Positions 62,726-64,000 of a stretch of 64,000 nt of DNA are shown here, piece by piece. The notes below the pieces were generated by a model. It did not search any database. It worked only from the letters and a program-made list of their open reading frames with translations, and was not told where the DNA came from. Positions within the stretch are counted from its first letter, which is position 1. Each line of letters opens with the position of its first letter. A program made the position numbers and the translations under genes. Source of the DNA: Leptotrichia sp. oral taxon 879 str. F0557 (GTDB taxonomy: Bacteria > Fusobacteriota > Fusobacteriia > Fusobacteriales > Leptotrichiaceae); assembly GCF_000469385.1 (NCBI RefSeq), contig NZ_KI271304.1, positions 12,001 through 76,000 of the forward strand. Reading direction: 5' to 3'.

Positions 62726-64000
62726 TTAAAATTCCAAATTTTTAGTTGTTCTTGGAAATGGAATTACATCTCTTATATTAGTCATTCCAGTAATGTACAT
62801 AAGCATTCTGTCAAACCCAAGTCCAAATCCTGAATGTGGCACACTTCCATATTTTCTAAGGTCTAAGTACCACCAGTAATCTTCCTCTTTTAATCCCATT
62901 TCATGAATTTTTCCTAAAAGAACATCATAATCATCTTCTCTTTGGCTTCCACCTACGATTTCTCCAATTCCTGGTGCCAATAAATCAACCGCTCTTACAG
63001 TTTTCCCATCTTCATTTAACTTCATATAAAATGCTTTTATGTCTTTTGGATAATCAGTTACAAATACAGGTTTTTTAAAGTGTTTCTCTGCCAAGTATCT
63101 TTCATGCTCAGTTTGCAGGTCAATTCCCCATTCCACTTCATACTCAAATTTCTGTTTTGAATTTTTCAAGATTTCAATCGCTTCTGTATAAGTAATTCTC
63201 CCAAATTCATTGTTTACTAAAGTATCAAGCCTGTTAAACAAGTCCTTGTCTACAAATTGGTTAAAGAATTCCATTTCTTCCTTAGCATTTTCTCTTACAT
63301 AATTTACAATATATTTTATCATTTCTTCAATAATATCCATATTTACATCCAAATCTGCAAATGCAATTTCAGGCTCCATCATCCAAAATTCTGCAGCGTG
63401 TTTTGGAGTATTAGATTTTTCAGCTCTAAATGTAGGTCCGAAAGTATATGTATTTTTAAACGCTGTTGCAAATGTTTCAACATTTAACTGTCCACTTACT
63501 GTAAGATTTGCCTCTTTTCCGAAGAAATCCTGCTTAAAGTCAATACTTCCATTTTCAGTTTTCGGAACATTATTTATATCAAGTGTTGTAAGTCTAAACA
63601 TTTCTCCAGCACCTTCAGCATCACTTCCAGTAATTATAGGTGTTTGAACATATACAAAGTTTTTTTCCTGAAAAAATTTATGAATTGCATAAGATAAAAT
63701 TGAACGCACTCTGAATGTTGCAAAAAAAGCATTAGTTCTAGGACGTAAATGTGCAATTGTTCTCAAAAATTCAAAACTATGTCTTTTATTTTGCAATGGA
63801 TAATTTGAATCAGCTTTTTGATAAACAGAAATTTTTGTTGCTTTAATTTCGTAAGCTTGTCCCTTTCCTAATGATTCAACTACAATTCCTGTAACTTTAA
63901 CAGAAGTAGAAATTGTAAGTTTAGAAATTTCCTCAAAATTTTCCAATTCTTCATCAAATACAACTTGTATTCCAGTAAAGAAAGTTCCATCATTCAGTTC
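62726..64000 (-). CDS. asnS: Asparaginyl-tRNA synthetase (5' end off the window)
   Basis: At least 424 codons; the frame is still open at 64000 (reads [20 protein letters not shown] at the edge, part of the OB anticodon domain), so the start is outside. Class-II motifs: motif 1 around [20 protein letters not shown], motif 2 region [20 protein letters not shown], motif 3 [15 protein letters not shown] and [13 protein letters not shown]. The Asn-type SGQLNVETF and [11 protein letters not shown] segments distinguish it from AspRS/LysRS. About 460 residues expected. Confidence 0.95.
   Translation of the reverse strand, partial: ELNDGTFFTGIQVVFDEELENFEEISKLTISTSVKVTGIVVESLGKGQAYEIKATKISVYQKADSNYPLQNKRHSFEFLRTIAHLRPRTNAFFATFRVRSILSYAIHKFFQEKNFVYVQTPIITGSDAEGAGEMFRLTTLDINNVPKTENGSIDFKQDFFGKEANLTVSGQLNVETFATAFKNTYTFGPTFRAEKSNTPKHAAEFWMMEPEIAFADLDVNMDIIEEMIKYIVNYVRENAKEEMEFFNQFVDKDLFNRLDTLVNNEFGRITYTEAIEILKNSKQKFEYEVEWGIDLQTEHERYLAEKHFKKPVFVTDYPKDIKAFYMKLNEDGKTVRAVDLLAPGIGEIVGGSQREDDYDVLLGKIHEMGLKEEDYWWYLDLRKYGSVPHSGFGLGFDRMLMYITGMTNIRDVIPFPRTTKNLEF

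Overview
The window is AT-rich chromosomal DNA of a fermentative Gram-negative bacterium, most likely a Leptotrichia-like member of the Fusobacteriota. This rests on the base composition, lipoproteins and an outer-membrane barrel, a DUF969/DUF979 plus pyroglutamyl-peptidase cassette, a malolactic-type enzyme, and Fusobacteriota/Clostridia-like VgrG-type proteins. The genus is inferred from memory of family content, not from a search.

Layout. 1-5.3 kb: the tail of a transposase, an outer-membrane barrel, and a minus-strand operon (disulfide oxidoreductase, hemL, cobT) behind a promoter with a perfect palindromic operator. 5.3-8.5 kb: a tightly overlapping four-gene operon of two TPR lipoproteins and two unknown proteins. 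8.9-10.2 kb: a MATE exporter. 10.5-20.1 kb: a defence island. The relics of a type I restriction locus (intact hsdM, truncated RhuM-like gene, no hsdS, 5'-truncated hsdR) surround an intact two-gene system. One gene encodes a 1359-residue protein combining GIY-YIG nuclease, SF2 helicase and N6-adenine methylase; the other encodes a 308-residue methylase-like partner. A decayed TM-Nudix gene resembling a CBASS effector lies beside them.

20.3-22.7 kb: 5-oxoproline uptake and cleavage. 22.8-25.5 kb: a Ca2+ P-type ATPase. 25.9-27.0 kb: decayed IS630-type transposases. 27.1-30.3 kb: Na/Pi cotransporter, DUF421 and DUF3290 proteins. 30.7-37.1 kb: plus-strand housekeeping genes (U32 peptidase, O-antigen ligase-like, SPOUT methyltransferase, orphan dhaM, rimM, trmD, gamma carbonic anhydrase). 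38.9-40.5 kb: a malolactic-type enzyme between two copies of a roughly 95-bp repeat. 41-42.4 kb: rplU-prp-rpmA and tRNA-Ser. 43.3-46.5 kb: a frameshifted toxin with its antitoxin, and three genes I link tentatively to contractile-injection machinery. A VgrG-like spike follows at 49.6-51.2 kb, beyond udk, a CoA-disulfide-reductase-like enzyme and a K+ channel. 52.3-64 kb: minus-strand housekeeping genes (ychF, UDG-like, MBL hydrolase, yqeH, tyrosine recombinase, topA, dprA, asnS running off the edge).

Most striking signals: (1) the GIY-YIG/helicase/methylase system nested in a wrecked type I locus; (2) two unrelated genes (pcp and the CoA-disulfide-reductase-like gene) with the same leader, where a hairpin lies exactly between Shine-Dalgarno and start codon and restores ideal spacing when folded; (3) an intergenic hairpin family with a conserved loop and changing but still paired stems; (4) VgrG-like and tube-like genes with no visible sheath; (5) an IS630-like terminal core scattered at five sites.
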